DNA of 64,000 nucleotides from Tolypeutes matacus (taxonomy: Eukaryota > Chordata > Mammalia > Cingulata > Chlamyphoridae). The stretch spans positions 1,627,879 to 1,691,878 of the forward strand of contig JAKSZT010037307.1 in assembly GCA_026826555.1 (NCBI GenBank). Reading direction: 5' to 3'. Both the position numbers and the translations under genes were made by a program. Every line of letters starts with the position of its first letter. Positions within the stretch are counted from its first letter, which is position 1. The notes under the pieces were generated by a model that was not told where the DNA came from, searched no databases, and was given only the letters and a program-made list of their open reading frames with translations. Positions 28,205 through 46,479 of the stretch are shown piece after piece.

Positions 28205-29032
28205 AAAACGCAGCTGGTCTTACGTATAGTATTTATAAAAGGGGGCTGCCAGCCTCTCCACCCCCACCCTAGGCTGGCCCTGGGGTCTTTGGCCTCCAGG
28301 TGCAGGGACACTCTGGGCCCCCACTTCGCCCTTCTCCCAGCAGTGGAATGTGAACGCTGGCCCAGGGCTCAGGGCGTGGGGGAGTCCCAGCCTCCCCTGG
28401 ACTGGTAAAGGAATAGGTCAGGGGTCCCTCGGTAGAGCCCACACCAGCCCCACCCTCAGCAGATCCCACTGGCTCCAGCTGTGGGGTAGAGGGTCTCCTC
28501 CTGGTGCAGAGGATGGGAGAAGGGGACATGGGTGTCCAAGGGCCTGCGTCCAAGCGTCTGAAAGGGGCCTAGGGGACATAAGGAGGGAAGACAGGGGGCT
28601 GGGGGAGATGAGGCCCCCCGGGTGAAGACCTGGGCCCAGCAGCAAGATGGGGGAAGACTGCAGGTCTGGCTGGGTTCCAGCCCTGTGCCCCTAAGGCTAC
28701 GTGACCTCAGAGGCAGCTGCTGGCCCTCAGTGTACACATCTTTGCCAGGGAGGATCAGATGCTTGGGCGGGATCTGAGGTGATAAAAGGGGGCAGGGGCA
28801 CAGCTCTGCCTCACCCCCAGCTCAGTCTGCCCCCGCAGCTTCAGACTCAGCAGAGTGGTAGCCCAAAGGCTTGGTTCTGGCTCTGTAACAAAAAACTTTC
28901 CACAAAGGGGATAAGAGTGTTAACCTTGCCCTTATCCTGGCCCCTGACTGGCCAGCCATTGGATGGGAGCAGGGGCTGGACAGCCTGGGCAGGGGTGCTG
29001 AGACGAGTAGGCAGGGCAGGATGGCAAGTGCT
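28205..29032 (-). other. SLC38A3: SLC38A3 3' UTR (predicted extent)
   Basis: Sequence downstream of the stop at 29033-29035. The best poly(A) signal candidate on the minus strand is TATAAA at 28237-28232, so cleavage is expected near 28205-28220. No AATAAA was seen closer to the stop. The end is inferred. Confidence 0.5.
28232..28237 (-). terminator. SLC38A3: Candidate poly(A) signal TATAAA
   Basis: A weaker variant hexamer about 800 bases after the SLC38A3 stop codon. It is chosen because no canonical AATAAA lies between it and the stop. Confidence 0.4.
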
Positions 29033-34279
<5,247 letters not shown>

Positions 34280-36334
34280 AGCTCGGACACCAACAGTCAG
34301 GAGTCTACAGAGCGGACAGTGCCTGTGGTCAGCACTCTCCTTGGGTCCACTGCCCACCCCCTGCCCCCAAAGCCTACAGCCATAGCACACCTCCCCAAGG
34401 GCCACGTGCAGCCCTGCCTTAGGGAGGGGAGGGAGCTCAGACACCTGGGTCTCCCAGGCGATCACAGCTGAGCCAGTATGAGCTCCCAGGCAGGCCCTTG
34501 GGAGGCTCAGGTCATCCAGCTGACCCTGACTTCACAGATGAGGGAAACTGAGTTCAGAGCTCAGTGGTGCCAGGATCCCTGGCTGCTGAGTCCCAGTGGG
34601 CCCTGGACCGACTCCCCCTCCCTGACATGAGTCCTGGGAGACAGTTTCCTGCGCTGGCTCCGTGTGCCAGGGGCCTCCCAGCCAACCTAGAATGGCACTG
34701 CCCGACGGCTAGGGGCCTCGGGAGAGGGTGAGGGCTGTGGGCCCTGTTCCCAGACGCCCGGCGGGCACTGCTGGCAACCAGAACAAAGAGCCCTCTGTGG
34801 GCTGCGGGCTGGTGCTGGGATCGGCAGGCGCAGAGGCCGCCCCCCCCCGGAGCCAGGAGGCCTGCGGCGGTGCTGGTGACTGGCCACCTGGGCCCTTCCC
34901 GCCTGGCTGTGAAAGGCCCTTGGGGAGCCTTCCAGGAAATGGGTGTTCCAGGGCCCATCCCTGGGCCCCACAGGCCTCATCGTCCCCACAGCCCAGGCCT
35001 CAGGGCCATATTCTCCTTCCGGCCTTGCATACCCTGCCAAGAGAAACCTACCCTCCAGGAGTGGACCCTCTGAGCAGACCCCCCATTTCCTAGAGCCCCA
35101 GGCAAGGACGTCAGGGCCTTGGCCAGCTGGAGAGGGGCCTGGGTCACCAGATCAAGCCCCTTTCCCTGCTCTCAGGCCTTGGCTCTGCTGGGACTCGAAG
35201 GAACTGGCTGTGCCCCGCTACACACAAGCACACACACTGCCTGCAAACAATTCACTGGCCCCTCTTCCATCTCTGGGACCAGGTGCCACCTACCCCATGC
35301 CCAGGAGGTACCTGGGCATGGTGTCCCCAGGCTCCGTGAGGACATCCTGAAGGCCAGACCTGCCAGCAGGAGAGCCGAGGCCAGGGTGGAAACCAGAAAG
35401 GGGGCAGTCTCCTGAGACCATGGTGCCCCTCCTCTTGGGAGCCCCAAATCCTGTCCCGTATCCCCCATCCCTACACCAGAGCCTGATGATCTCAGGTCTG
35501 CTCTTAATTCTGGAGCACCAAGGTTCTCAAACTTAGTGCTAGGGGCTGGAGGTGGATAGGGGAGGCCGGGCCACCTTGTCCCAGGCCCCAGTGTCCTCAG
35601 GCAGCAGCCACACAATACTGACCAGAGACACCCCCCCACACACACACACACACAGCCCCAGGCAGCCCCAGGCCTCTTGGCCCTGGGACCCTACACCTGG
35701 CATCCTAGGTCTCTCCATCAGAGCCTTCCTCTCCTCCCAGCCCCTTGTGCTCAGGACCCTGATGACGCTAACATCTCATCTTGAGCCCCCTCCCCCTAGA
35801 CCAGGGCTCCCGAGGTCAGCTTATCCTCATGCCCCTGCCCTAAAGCTCGCCATCAGTGCCCCTCCGAGAGTCCCACCTGGGTGTGGAGGTGCCGATGCCC
35901 AGTCTCCAGAGCCAGGCTGGCACTCCCCTGGGGTTGTCCTTGCCTGGCCCCCTGCTCTGGGCAGGCTGGGACAGGCCCTCGGGTGTGCTGAATCGGCAGC
36001 CTGGACACAGCCCCCTTCTCTGCCTTAATAGTCTTTCCTAGCAGCCAGGCCCTGCCTCCGGGGAGACTACAGCCCACGGCATGGACTGCTGGCAGGTGCC
36101 TAAGGTCCTGGCTCCAGGGTCCCCATTTCCCCAGCAAGACCTGGGCAGAGACCTTCAGGGCCTGGTGGCTGTTGCTCCCCCCTGACCAGTCACGGCTGGG
36201 CCTTGGGCTAGCCTGAGATCCCAGAGAGTGGTCTCCAGTCTGGAAAGGACAAGACCCCCAAACACGCCTTCCACTCTATAGCTCCTGCTGCAACTGAGTG
36301 TGAGCCACAGTGCTGGGGCTCAGAAAAGGGGAAA

Positions 36335-36590
36335 AGGAAGAGTCAAGGAAGGCCTCCTGGAGGAGGAGGTGATGGAGCCAGTCCTGAAATTCCAGTAGGA
36401 ACCCTTGAGGTGTGGAAATGGAAAAAAGCCCTGCAGGCTGAGGGGGCAGGGCATGGGCAAAGGCCCTGGGGTGTGGCAGATGTAGATGGCACTTGTGACG
36501 GTGGAATGAGTGTTTCATGGCCACAGACAAGCCTGCCAGGGCCTTGAAGGCCAGGTAGAGAGCCTGTGCTTCAGTCTAGGCCAGGGCTGA
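36335..36590 (+). repeat. Ancient interspersed repeat, family not assigned
   Basis: AAGGAAGGCCTCCTGGAGGA, then GGGCAAAGGCCCTGGGGTGT and CCTTGAAGGCCAGGTAGAGA. Same family as pieces at 13295 and 21210-22800. Confidence 0.45.
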
Positions 36591-37163
36591 GGGCTGGATG
36601 GCCTGGGGGAGGTTATTAGCTCTGGCCTGGCATGCAGGTCCCCAGCCATTCCCTGTGGCTGCTCCCACCCCTCAGCCTGCCCCCTCCCAGGCTCCTTTGT
36701 ACCAGGGACTCGTAGGCTCAGGGTAGGGGCCCTGCATAAGGAAAGCTGCCAGCAGATCCTGACCCACTGTGGGGGAAGCCTGGGGTGGACACCCTGGCTC
36801 TGAGGCCTGGCATGGCCTGCCTCCCTGTGAGACCATGGGAGAGTTCTCCCTTTTCTGGACCTCGGTGACCCCCTGTCCTCCCAGGATCCCATGAGGTTTG
36901 GCCAAAGCAGGGCGTGCAGTGAGGAGCATCTCCACGGCCTTCACTCCCAGAGCGGGCCCCAGGTGCCCAGAGATGGGACTGGCACCAGGGCAGAGGGATC
37001 ACTGCAGCCCTGGGGGAGGGTCATCAGAATGGCATCTGTCATGGGCATGCCAGTGTGGGCCTGGGCAGTAAATCGATGGCCCAGGTCACTGCCCCGGGGC
37101 CTGTTTGCTCTGCTAGGAGATAAGGGCCTGAAGGGACCAGGAGCCACAGGAAAGGCGCAGCCG

Positions 37164-37189
37164 GTGATGCCTGCCCACGCAGGCATCAC
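37164..37189. repeat. Perfect 11-bp inverted repeat (hairpin)
   Basis: GTGATGCCTGC and GCAGGCATCAC are exact reverse complements separated by CCAC. In RNA of either strand this would fold into an 11-bp stem with a 4-base loop. Confidence 0.8.
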
Positions 37190-38599
37190 AGGGTGAGAAT
37201 GCAGCAGGCACACCTTGGCAGGTGTTGGGTTTGGCTAATTAAAGCTTTCGAGGCCCAGGAATCCAGGCCACCACGGGGCGGCTGCTTGCATCAGCACACC
37301 TCTCTGCGCCCAGGGCCCCGAGCCAGGATGTCCTCCCCAGTGCTCGGAGCAGCCAGTGGGTCTGCAGCGGTGGCCACAGGCAGGCGGCCACACTGGCCCT
37401 CTGTTGTTCTTGTGGCCACATGTGCTGGTGGGACACAGACCCCACAGAGCTTGCTGTACTGGCACCCTCCAGGGCTCCTGTGCCGGGCCAGCCCCGATCT
37501 CAGCCCAGAGCTGAGGGGGAGGGCCAGCTGCTCTGACTTGAGGGGCCATTGTGGTTATCTGTGGGCTCATGGGTGGGGGGTGGCCCCAGCTCCAGCCCAG
37601 CCCAGCCCAGCCTGGCACCCGTTTAGACAGCTGCTCCTCTACCCACCTGCCTTTCTAGGCCTCAAAGAGAGGCACCTGCTCCTAGGATGCGCCACCAGTC
37701 AGTGGAGAAACCTGGCTTCACTGGGACATTTGAATTGTGCTCAGGGCACAGCCCTGCCCTGATGGCTGGGGTCAGGGACCTGGGGAGTGGGCCTGTGGGC
37801 GCGTGTTCAGAACAAGGGAGGGGACTAAAAGATACCCCTCGCCCGCCCCCAGACCCACCACTCCAGACTTGGACCCCAGCAGCTCCTGCTCCCCTTCCTG
37901 CCACCCCCCGTCGTCAACCCCGCGCGAGTGGCCGGCGTGTGGCCAGCACGGGGCTGGTGCTGAGGGGGCATGCAGGAGGGAACACGCAGGTGGTGCAGGG
38001 AACAGCTGTCCGGGCTGCGCCAGACCCATCCACCAGCTCCCTGGCCCTGGGTACTGGGGTCTGGGCCTCTGTGTTCAAGGCATCCAGAGGTATCCGGGAG
38101 GATCTGAGAGACCCAGCTGGGACAGGAAGGTGACCTTTCCTGTGGTGGCAGGATACATTTTCTAGACACCTACAGGATGCTGAGGTTTGGGCCTAGCCCC
38201 CACCACACAGGCTTCCCCTCCAGCCCAGTCCTGGACCCTCCTTGCTCAGGCTGCCCCCATTGGTGGCCAGAACCTCTTGGCTTGAATCTGTGCCAGAGCC
38301 AGCAGCAGCTCCTTCCCCCCACTGCCAACCTGCTGAGAGGGACGTGCAGCCCCAGGCCCAGCTGAGGCAAAGGACAGGACATCACGTGCCGATGGCCCCC
38401 TAAGGGCAGGGGAGACCCCGCGCCAGCTAACCCATCCTCTTCCCCGCTGACCCGGAATCCCCTGGAGGCGGCCAAATATTTGGACAGCCGGATTCCTGAC
38501 CCCAAAGAAAGCTGAAGCAGGGGCCTGGGGCAGCTCAGGACTCCCTGGAGACCCCCATTGGGGCTAAAGCAAGGTCAGCCTGGAAGAGGGGTGCCATCT

Positions 38600-38890
38600 A
38601 CTGTCAGGAAGAAGCAGAGAGGCAGCAGGAGGGAAAAGAGATCGACATGCGTTAGATACATGTGATCGTGCATACTAATCCAGACAGACAGGGAGGCACA
38701 GAGAGGTGGAGAAACACATGAATAGAGAGGGACATAGAGAAAAACACAGCAGTAGAAACCACACGTAGAGGGGTGGATAGAAATTCTCAGGGAGACAGAG
38801 GGAGGCAACCTGTGAGATGGCCCAGAGACAGCCAGATGGAGAAAGAGACAGCGAGACAGCCAAGAGAGAGCTGACCAACAAAAGACAGAA
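38600..38890. repeat. GA-rich low-complexity tract
   Basis: Dense AGAGACAG/GAGACAG-like purine-rich units on the plus strand with no fixed period. No gene seen. Confidence 0.5.
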
Positions 38891-40549
38891 CCCCCAAAGG
38901 AGCAAGGGGAGAGGGAGCCCAAAGGCTCAGGCGAGGAGGCAGCAGGCCCAGTGGGCATGCAGGGATGGCTGGGCAGGACCCCGAAGGAGCCCACAAGAAG
39001 GCTGCCACCGGACCCCCTTCTCCCCAGCAGCCAGGTGCAGGGACATCCAGAAGGTGGGGCTGAGCCCACCAGGGCCACAAGGCCAGCCTGAAAGCTCAGA
39101 GTCCCCTGGTTCAGTGCCCTGGCTTGTCCATCCACACGATCAGAAAGATGTGAGGAGATGACGGTCACTTGGGGTGACCCCCCTCCTCAGCTGTGACGCA
39201 CATGTGCAGACGTGCTGGCCGAGGGACTGTGTACAGGACGTAGCCTGCAGAGCGGAAATTCAAAACCAAGCCACCCCAGGCTACCGGCCGGAAAGCCCCT
39301 CCTGCCCCAGCAGCTGGTCCTTCCCTTCAGCCCCCAGGAGCCCTGCCCGGTCCTCTAGAGCTCCCCCATCCAGTCTCAAAGGATCAAAGGCCCACCAGCT
39401 AGATTCAAAGGCCCACCCTTCATCACCAGACAGAGCATGCACAGGGCACACTGTAGATGCTCATTTAAATATGGGTCAAGGCCCTCGGCAAGCCCCTTGC
39501 TCATCTCACCTGCTTCAAGCAGGGCCTGGCCCCTGGCCTGTCTGCCCTAGAACATCTTCCCCCACGGGTCCCATCCTACCATGGCAGAGACCACACACGT
39601 CACCCCAGCTCTCCTTGGACATAGATGCCAGGCATGCACTTCTCCTGCCTGTGACCTACCATCTCCCCAAAACGTGTTCCCCCTCAACTGAATGCCTGTC
39701 CCCATACCCAGCCCAGACTTCTGAGACAGGCTCCATCAGCTCCAGATCCTTCCCTGACTTAGTCCAGAGACCATGAACTACCCAGGCTGTCCTGTGGTGC
39801 CTCAGTTTCTCCATCTTCCCAGGGCATCAGGTGCAAGGACAGGAGCACCCAACTCTCATGATCTGGCCACCTGGAGTCCTGGACTGGAAGGGTGCGGGGG
39901 TGGTGATGGGGGCCAGAAGAACCAGCACTCAACGGAGGGTGGCTTGTCAGACCAGGGAAGGCGTCGGCTCCACAGGCCCAGGCAGAAGGCAGCCTGGGAC
40001 AAACACGGCGACACTGCCCCGAGATGCAGCCACCCCGGCCCCAATCCTAAGGACTAGGAGACTCCCATTCCTGATTCCAGTTGCTCCAGCCCCCTCACCC
40101 ATCCCTGATCCCTCCTGCCCCTGGGCCTTGCAGGAAGCCCACCTTAGCTATGCTGCGCCCCCCCCCCCCAATGGAACTGTTTCCTGATCACACCAGCTTT
40201 CTTTGCCCCAGACTGAGAGCCTCCAAGGGATTTGCTTCCTCCCCCCAAGGAACTGAGCCCCCACCCCAGGCCATGTTCTGAAGAGGAAGGGGTGGAAGGT
40301 AGAAGCAGCTCTTCCAGGGGCAGTGCAGGCTGCAGGAAGCCCTGGAGAAAGGTAGGACAGGTCTGGCAGGCTGATGGGTGTAGGTGGGGGCCAGGGTCCC
40401 CCAAGATATTCTCCAGGGTACGAGGGCCTTTGATGTTGCCCTCTTGAGACCTGTCTGGAGCCCACACTTGGCCTCCTGGCTCAGGTCACCCTGGGTAGAG
40501 GAGGGATCCCCACGGGGCCTCACTCCCGGCCTCCCCCCCGCCCCGGTGT

Positions 40550-41420
40550 AAACAAATGCACGCATTCTCGGCGGCCAATCGGAGGGGCCGGGCGGGCGGG
40601 GGCGGGCTCTGCACCCCTGCGGGCGCCGCGCGGGGAGGGGCGCACAGCGGCACCCTGCGGGCAGGCGGAGGAGCCACGCGCGCCCTTCGCCCGCCGTGCC
40701 CCCTGGCCCCGCCGCAAATGGCACGGTCTCTGGGACCAGCATGTGCCCAGGGCCCTGCCGGCGGCTCGACCAGATCTGCCCTCGAGCCCCTGCCCAGCTC
40801 GGCCGGGATAAATATACCCGGATTCCCAGCGTGCCGCGGCCGGCCGGCTCCGCTGTCAGGCGCCCGTCGGGCCAACCTGGGCGCCCCTCTCCAGCCCGCC
40901 CCGTGGACCCTGACCTGGGAAGCCTGTGGAGTGCCGCCCCGCGTCCCCAGCAAGGCGTCCTGGTGGCCCCAGGCTAGTGTGCCACCGACCTCCTGCTGTC
41001 CCGCCCTCAAGGCCCAGAGGCCGGGAGCTGCGACCCGGCTGCAGGGTCAGGCCTGCGCCCGGGGCGCGCGGGGCTCCGGCTCGTCGCCGACGGGGGTGCC
41101 TGTCCGGGTGGGCGCGGGCGAGGGCAGCTGCCCAGAGCCGGGCCCCGGGCCCCGGGCCGGAGGGTGCGCCGTGGGGCTGGTCCCGTCCTGCACCCCCCTG
41201 GCAGTGGGCCGGCGCCCCCAGCGGTACCTGGCTTCGCGGCGGTCCGCTCTGCTCGCGGCTGAACGCAGGGCTGCGGCCGCAGCAGCGGCGGCGGGGGATG
41301 AAGGGCGCCCGGCCCCGCCCCGGCCCGCCCCCGGCCCGCCAATCCCCGGCGGCCCGCGGGAGGAGGGGCTGGTCCCGGGGAGGCGGGGGCCGCGCGAGCG
41401 CCCAGGGGCTTCTAGGTGGG
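40550..41420 (-). promoter_or_regulatory. SLC38A3: CpG island, probable SLC38A3 promoter and first exon
   Basis: CpG-rich region with a CCAAT box (GGCCAATCGG, plus strand, about 40574-40583) and a TATA-like TATATTTA on the minus strand at 40816-40809. A minus-strand start near 40780 would place it as the missing non-coding first exon of SLC38A3. Long open frames on both strands are attributed to composition. Orientation is inferred. Confidence 0.5.
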
Positions 41421-44400
41421 CCAGCAGCTGCTCCCTCCCGGAGGGGCGCGCGTGGGTCTTGCTGGGGACAGGGCGTCAGTCCCGAGCCTCTTCCCCCGGG
41501 AGTCCGCGTGCCCACCCGTGAATCCTCTGCCCGCACCCCGCTGCAGCCTGAAGGGCATCTTCAGGCAAGAGTAGCGGAAACGGGACACGCTTAACCTCGG
41601 GAGTGTGCTTTGCATGGCGGACTTTCAGACATCACTCAGGCAAAAAAATAGAAGACCTTTGCTGCCTGTCCTGCCACTCTGCCCGACGGGGAGGGAAGGG
41701 GGAGGAGAGTGTTCCTACATCGTTTCTTCTGTCTTCACTCCAGCTACTCCGGAGGAACTGAGGCCAGGACAGACGGGCAGGCCCAGTGAAGGGCAGGAAT
41801 GGAGCAAGTCCTGGCTTGCACTGAGCCTTGACCGCCGGGGGCCTCCCTGGCTGTACCCCCCGCCCCCCCATTTCCTTACTTGTAAAGTGTAAAATATATT
41901 CTGCCCCTGGGAAGTTGGGATGGGGCTTTAGGATGACCCCGTTCTTGGCTGGAGGCTCCTCTCCCACTCTTCCCTGCTTTCCATGGTGCTCTGTGGTGGG
42001 TGGTGGGTGTCAAGGCCCCAGGCCGAGCCAGCAGACAGCTGGGAGAGGAACTGACCTTCAGGGTGAGCTGAGCAGAGGCAGAGCCGGGCTCTCGGCGCAG
42101 CTGTCTCCTTTGCCTCTCAGCCACTGGCACTGATGTGAGAAAGGTCATGGCCTCCACTGCTCCTAGCCAAGTGGGATGTCTCCGTGTCATACCTGCCCAT
42201 TCCCTGATGCTGGAGGGAGTGCCCTCAGAGGACAGGCTCAACCCCTCCCCTGCCCTGGGCTGGGAGTCAGGACTCCTGGATTCTCTTCCAGCTAACTCAA
42301 AGCGCCAGCATAGCCAAGCCACAGCATGCCTCAGTTTCTCTCTGGGACTCAAGGCAAGGGTTTTGTCTTTTCCCCTGGCCTGGGAAAAGTGAGTAAAGGG
42401 GAAGGAGTGAGCCAAGAGCATGGGGGTTCAGTTCTAGCAGAGGGTGTTAGGGGGCTGCAAGGGCATAAAATAAGGGTACTGGGACAATTGCAATCCCCCA
42501 AAATCTCAAACCACCCAAGCTCCCACCTTTTGGTGCCTGGGAAATAGCCTGGCTTTCCCACCTGATTTGGGGCTGGTGTAATTCCCAGATCAGAGCTCAC
42601 CTGGATCACGAGAGGCCCTCGGACTCCCACCCTACAAAGGGGCTTGAGGGCTGTCAGTGGAACAGTGCCAGACAGGAGAGGTGCTGACCAGAGTCTCAGG
42701 TCAGACCTGCTCCCTACCTCCAGCCTGCAGACACCCTGGATGCTCACGGGACCCATTTGCAAAGGGTGACTTTCCCAATGGCAGCTCCTGAGGGGCCATG
42801 GTTGGGTTCAAGGTCACCTCCATGTGAATGTTGGGGGAGCAGAGGCTGGCTGGGCTGGGCTGCCCTGGGAGGCCTGGAGGCGGATGTGGTATGGGGTCCC
42901 CAGGCCAGGCCAGTTGTGGCCGGGCTGGGGGAGGGGCCGGCTGTTTGTTGTTGCTGGGCCTGGGCCCCGGCCAGGGCAAACAGGGCTCCGAGACCTTTCC
43001 CGCCACCTGCCACATCTCCCAGGCCAGCCTGCGGTGGCTGGACAGCTGCGCAGCCAGGGTGGGGCGTTGAGAGCCTTCTTCCAGAGGCTGGGGGGCAGTC
43101 CTTCCATGCAGCCACAGTGTTGGGGGCAGCTGCCTGGGGTGGAGGCGGGGGAGCTTCCTCTCAGACTTCAGCCCCGTCCCCACCTCCACTCTCTGGTCTC
43201 CCGGAAACTGAGACCCAAGCCTGAGAGATTGCCAGACGTGCGTGGAGAACTTAGGGTCATCAGACCCTTTAACAGCGCTGACTCATCTTCACCTCCAGCC
43301 CAGTGCTCCCTGGAGCCCAGCTCCTGCGTCCACTGTACCCCGCAAGTGCCCACTCTCACCCCAAGCAGCCACCACCTTGGTATCCCCCCACCCACTTCTT
43401 CCCCCACTTGGCCCCTCCACCTCTCCCCCAACCCGACTAGCCCCACACATTTTCCTGCTGGCCCTAGGACCTATACCCCTGGGCTGCCCTCGTGGTTCCC
43501 AGCACCTGAGATTCCCCACCCTGTCCCAGTTCCTTGGCAAACTTCTACTTTCCTTTAACACCCAAATGGAGGATCACCTCTGAGAACTCTGCCCGCGTCA
43601 CCGGGAGGAGCCAGCTGATTCCTGCAGTTACTGTGGCTCTCGCCACCCTGCCCACAGAGTCCCAGCTTCAGGGTCTCCAAGAGGTCTAGACAGGAAAGCT
43701 CCTGCCAGGGTGGAGGGGCACGAGGCAGAAAAAGCCTGATGGAGAAGCAGCCTGTGGACCTGGCTGTGCTGAGGGGAAGGAGGGCATGTGCCAGGGCTGG
43801 GGAGAGAAGGGCCACTCTGGACAGAGGAACCCTGGAGGCAGGAAGCTCAAGTGTGATATAGGTGGAGGGCTGTGGGGGAGGGAGGGGAGCACGTCTGTCT
43901 GGGGTCGTGCTGGAGTCATGTCACAGGAAAGGGTGGCCCCCCCCAGGGTAGGAGGCCCCACAGCCCCACTCCTGACTCAACTCGCCTGCTTTGGGCATGA
44001 GCAGGAGTTTAGAGGCAAAAAACAGGGTTGTGGAAGTGTGGCAAGGACCCACGGGCCCTTCCCTGGCCTGGGTCCCAGAGCCGGCGACCTCTTGGCTGAG
44101 ATCGCCCCACAGCGCTGCCCCTGCCGCCCTGGCATGCCTGCCCGCTCCCCCCTGAGATCTGGCCCCAGCTTCTCTGGCCACTGAAGCAGCTTAACAGGCC
44201 CAGGTCACATGGGCGGTGCCACTACACGTGGGGCGGGCCCAAGTCCTCAGTGGCCACCCGGACAGGTCCTGACGTCAGCAGCATTAACTGTCCGCCAGGC
44301 TTGTCTAATCTCTGGTCACTGGCCGGGCCAGGTTAGTCCCGTCAGAGCCAGAGCTGAAGCCCATGGGGGCCCTCAGGGGCACCTTGAAATTGCAGGTCAG

Positions 44401-46470
44401 GGAGAATGGTAGTGGTTGGAGGTGCCCTAGCCATGCCCCTTAGTGCTAAGCCTGGGGTGAGGCTGCTGTGCTGCCTCCAGCCAACCTCTCTGACCCTCTG
44501 TCCTGTGAATCAGGCATTGGGCCCCCATTAGTCCTGCTCCTGAGGGCATAATTACGCTGGTGTGCTGCCTGGGGCCCAGGAAGCTTCGGGCTTGGAGACT
44601 CAACATCCCCCTTTCCCGACTTGACTTGCTGGCCACTGGCAGGGCAGCTCGAGGTCAGGCCGCCTCACCAGCCCCTGGGACCCAGAAATCCTGGTCATGA
44701 ATCCAGACCTTGCGGTGGGAACCAGGTGTGTGGGGGGACTCCCTGGAAGGTGGAGCCCAGCCCCCCAGCCCCGGCATGGTGTTCAGGCTTGTCTCTGCCC
44801 GCTGTCCCAAAAGCTCATAACCTTCTTTTTCTAAGACATGGCAGCTGTGTGGAAGACCCCACCTGCCCACCTCCCCGGGCAGCCTCCTCCCACTCCAGTT
44901 CACCTCCTCCAGCTCCTCAAGGCCTCCATCCTCTGCCTTGACTCTCCCTGCTGAATCCTGCTGTCACTCCCCCCACCTCACCTCACGCCAGCACACTGCC
45001 CAGGCCGAGGGTCCTTAGTAAAGACAAATGGGCCTCAGCTCAATCGGGTCCCCAGGCTCAGGGGTGCACCATCCTCCCTGTGGGCCTCTGAGCAGCACCC
45101 ACATGGCTGCTCAACCTGTCCTGGGCTCCCTAACCTGCCCAGTGGTGCTCCTGAGTTCAGGCCAGGGCTCCCTCCCTCTCCCCTCTCCAGGCCCTGCTCT
45201 CCCAGGCTCCTAGCTCCACCCACCACCTACACTCTGCCCAGCCCCAAGAGGCTGTCTGCCTTCTGGACAGGCTCCCCAAGGCCCCACAGGTCCTGCCAAC
45301 TCAGCCTGTCCAAAACTCGAAAATCTTCCCCCGAGTGGGCTCCTCCTCTGCAGTCAGTCTTGGTGGGGGTGGGGGTGGGGAGGCGTCCCATACACTTGGT
45401 CCACCGCACAGACCCAGCTCCCATGCCTTGGTGCCTTGCAGACCCCGTCACCATGAGCCTCTGCCTCATGGAGCCCAGGTCCCATCCTCTCCTCCCTCAT
45501 GCCCATTTGGACTCCCAGGAAAACCATGCACCCTTTATATATACATTTTTATGAAAATTTTTAATGAGTATTTTTTCCAGAAGATTTTGAAAATATTATT
45601 GATGATTTTGCTTCCCTTAAAACCAGGGAAGTAAAATTATAATAGGTTTTGTTTGGGGTATAAATAAAATATTTAAGCTTAAAACAATGTTGTGATTTTT
45701 AATATACCCACTTCTGAATTTTTTCAATGCTCTTTCAACTACTTAAATGTTCTGGAAGAAACTAACCATTAAAAATATATAAAAACACACATAGGGACAC
45801 ATTTTTCCTTTTGCCTCAGATCCAATATAGCTCGGTATGGCACTGTTGGATCCTGTCTTTATTTTTTTTATTTTAAAATTTGATATTTTGTTCATTGTGG
45901 ATTTTTTTTGGCATTCATTTTGATGTTTTAAAATATTCCATTAAAATAGTATGTTGGTTACTGAATTTTTTGGCACTACCTTAAATTGTGGTTCCAAGGT
46001 GAGTACCTCACTTGCCTCACCCTGCAGTTGTGGCCCAGCTTCAAGGGCCTCCCTGGCTTCCCATCATCTTCCAGAGAGAGCCCCGGGCCTTAGCCTGGCA
46101 CTCAGCACCTGCCCACAGGCCCCATCTGTCCCCTGCTCCTGCTGCACTCAACCCATGGGGCCCCCAAAATCACGCTCCCGGGCCTTGCTTGTACACCCTG
46201 CTGTCCCTGCCACAATAAGCCTCCACCTCAAAACTCACCCTATATCTAAGGCCATCCTCGTGACCATTTCACTGTAGCCCCAGGGACTCCTCTCCACCTC
46301 ACCCCTCCCTCGAGGCAGACTTGGTCCCAGGACCCCAAGAGTGCCTCCCACCATGTCAGTCCAGGTGGTTCTCCCTGGAAAGGCCCATATTCCCGGCTCA
46401 TGTCCAGACCAGCACTGGGCCACTTTAATAAGTGTCCATGACTCGTGCTCATTAACTGCACCCGCCCCCA
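41421..46470. other. Intergenic between SLC38A3 and GNAT1
   Basis: No gene recognised. Apart from the AT-rich block listed separately, it is ordinary unique-looking sequence. A GGTGGGGGTGGGGGTGGGG run near 45362-45380 could form a G-quadruplex. Confidence 0.5.
45530..45990. repeat. AT-rich block, probably a degraded transposon end
   Basis: An abrupt switch to AT-rich sequence (TTTTAAAATATTCCATTAAA, GGCACTACCTTAAATTGTGG) inside GC-rich surroundings. It looks like an old interspersed element, but I cannot assign the family. Confidence 0.35.
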
Positions 46471-46479
46471 AAAATGACA

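Larger units (their letters stand above)
34305..40700 (-). other. SLC38A3: SLC38A3 intron 1 (inferred)
   Basis: Between the first coding exon and the putative promoter. It holds a MIR-like piece at 34495-34560, a short CA run at 35637-35655, an old repeat at 36335-36590, a perfect hairpin at 37164-37189 and a purine-rich low-complexity tract at 38600-38890. No coding exon was recognised. That this is one intron depends on the promoter placement. Confidence 0.5.

Noticed and set aside
37164..37189. MicroRNA precursor at the perfect hairpin.
   Set aside because: An 11-bp stem is far shorter than the roughly 30-bp stem of a microRNA precursor, and pairing stops immediately outside the arms.
40556..41536. 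Long open frames on both strands (up to 321 codons) in the CpG island.
   Set aside because: Overlapping open frames on both strands, dominated by Ala, Gly, Pro and Arg, are expected in stop-poor CpG sequence. No domain was recognised.
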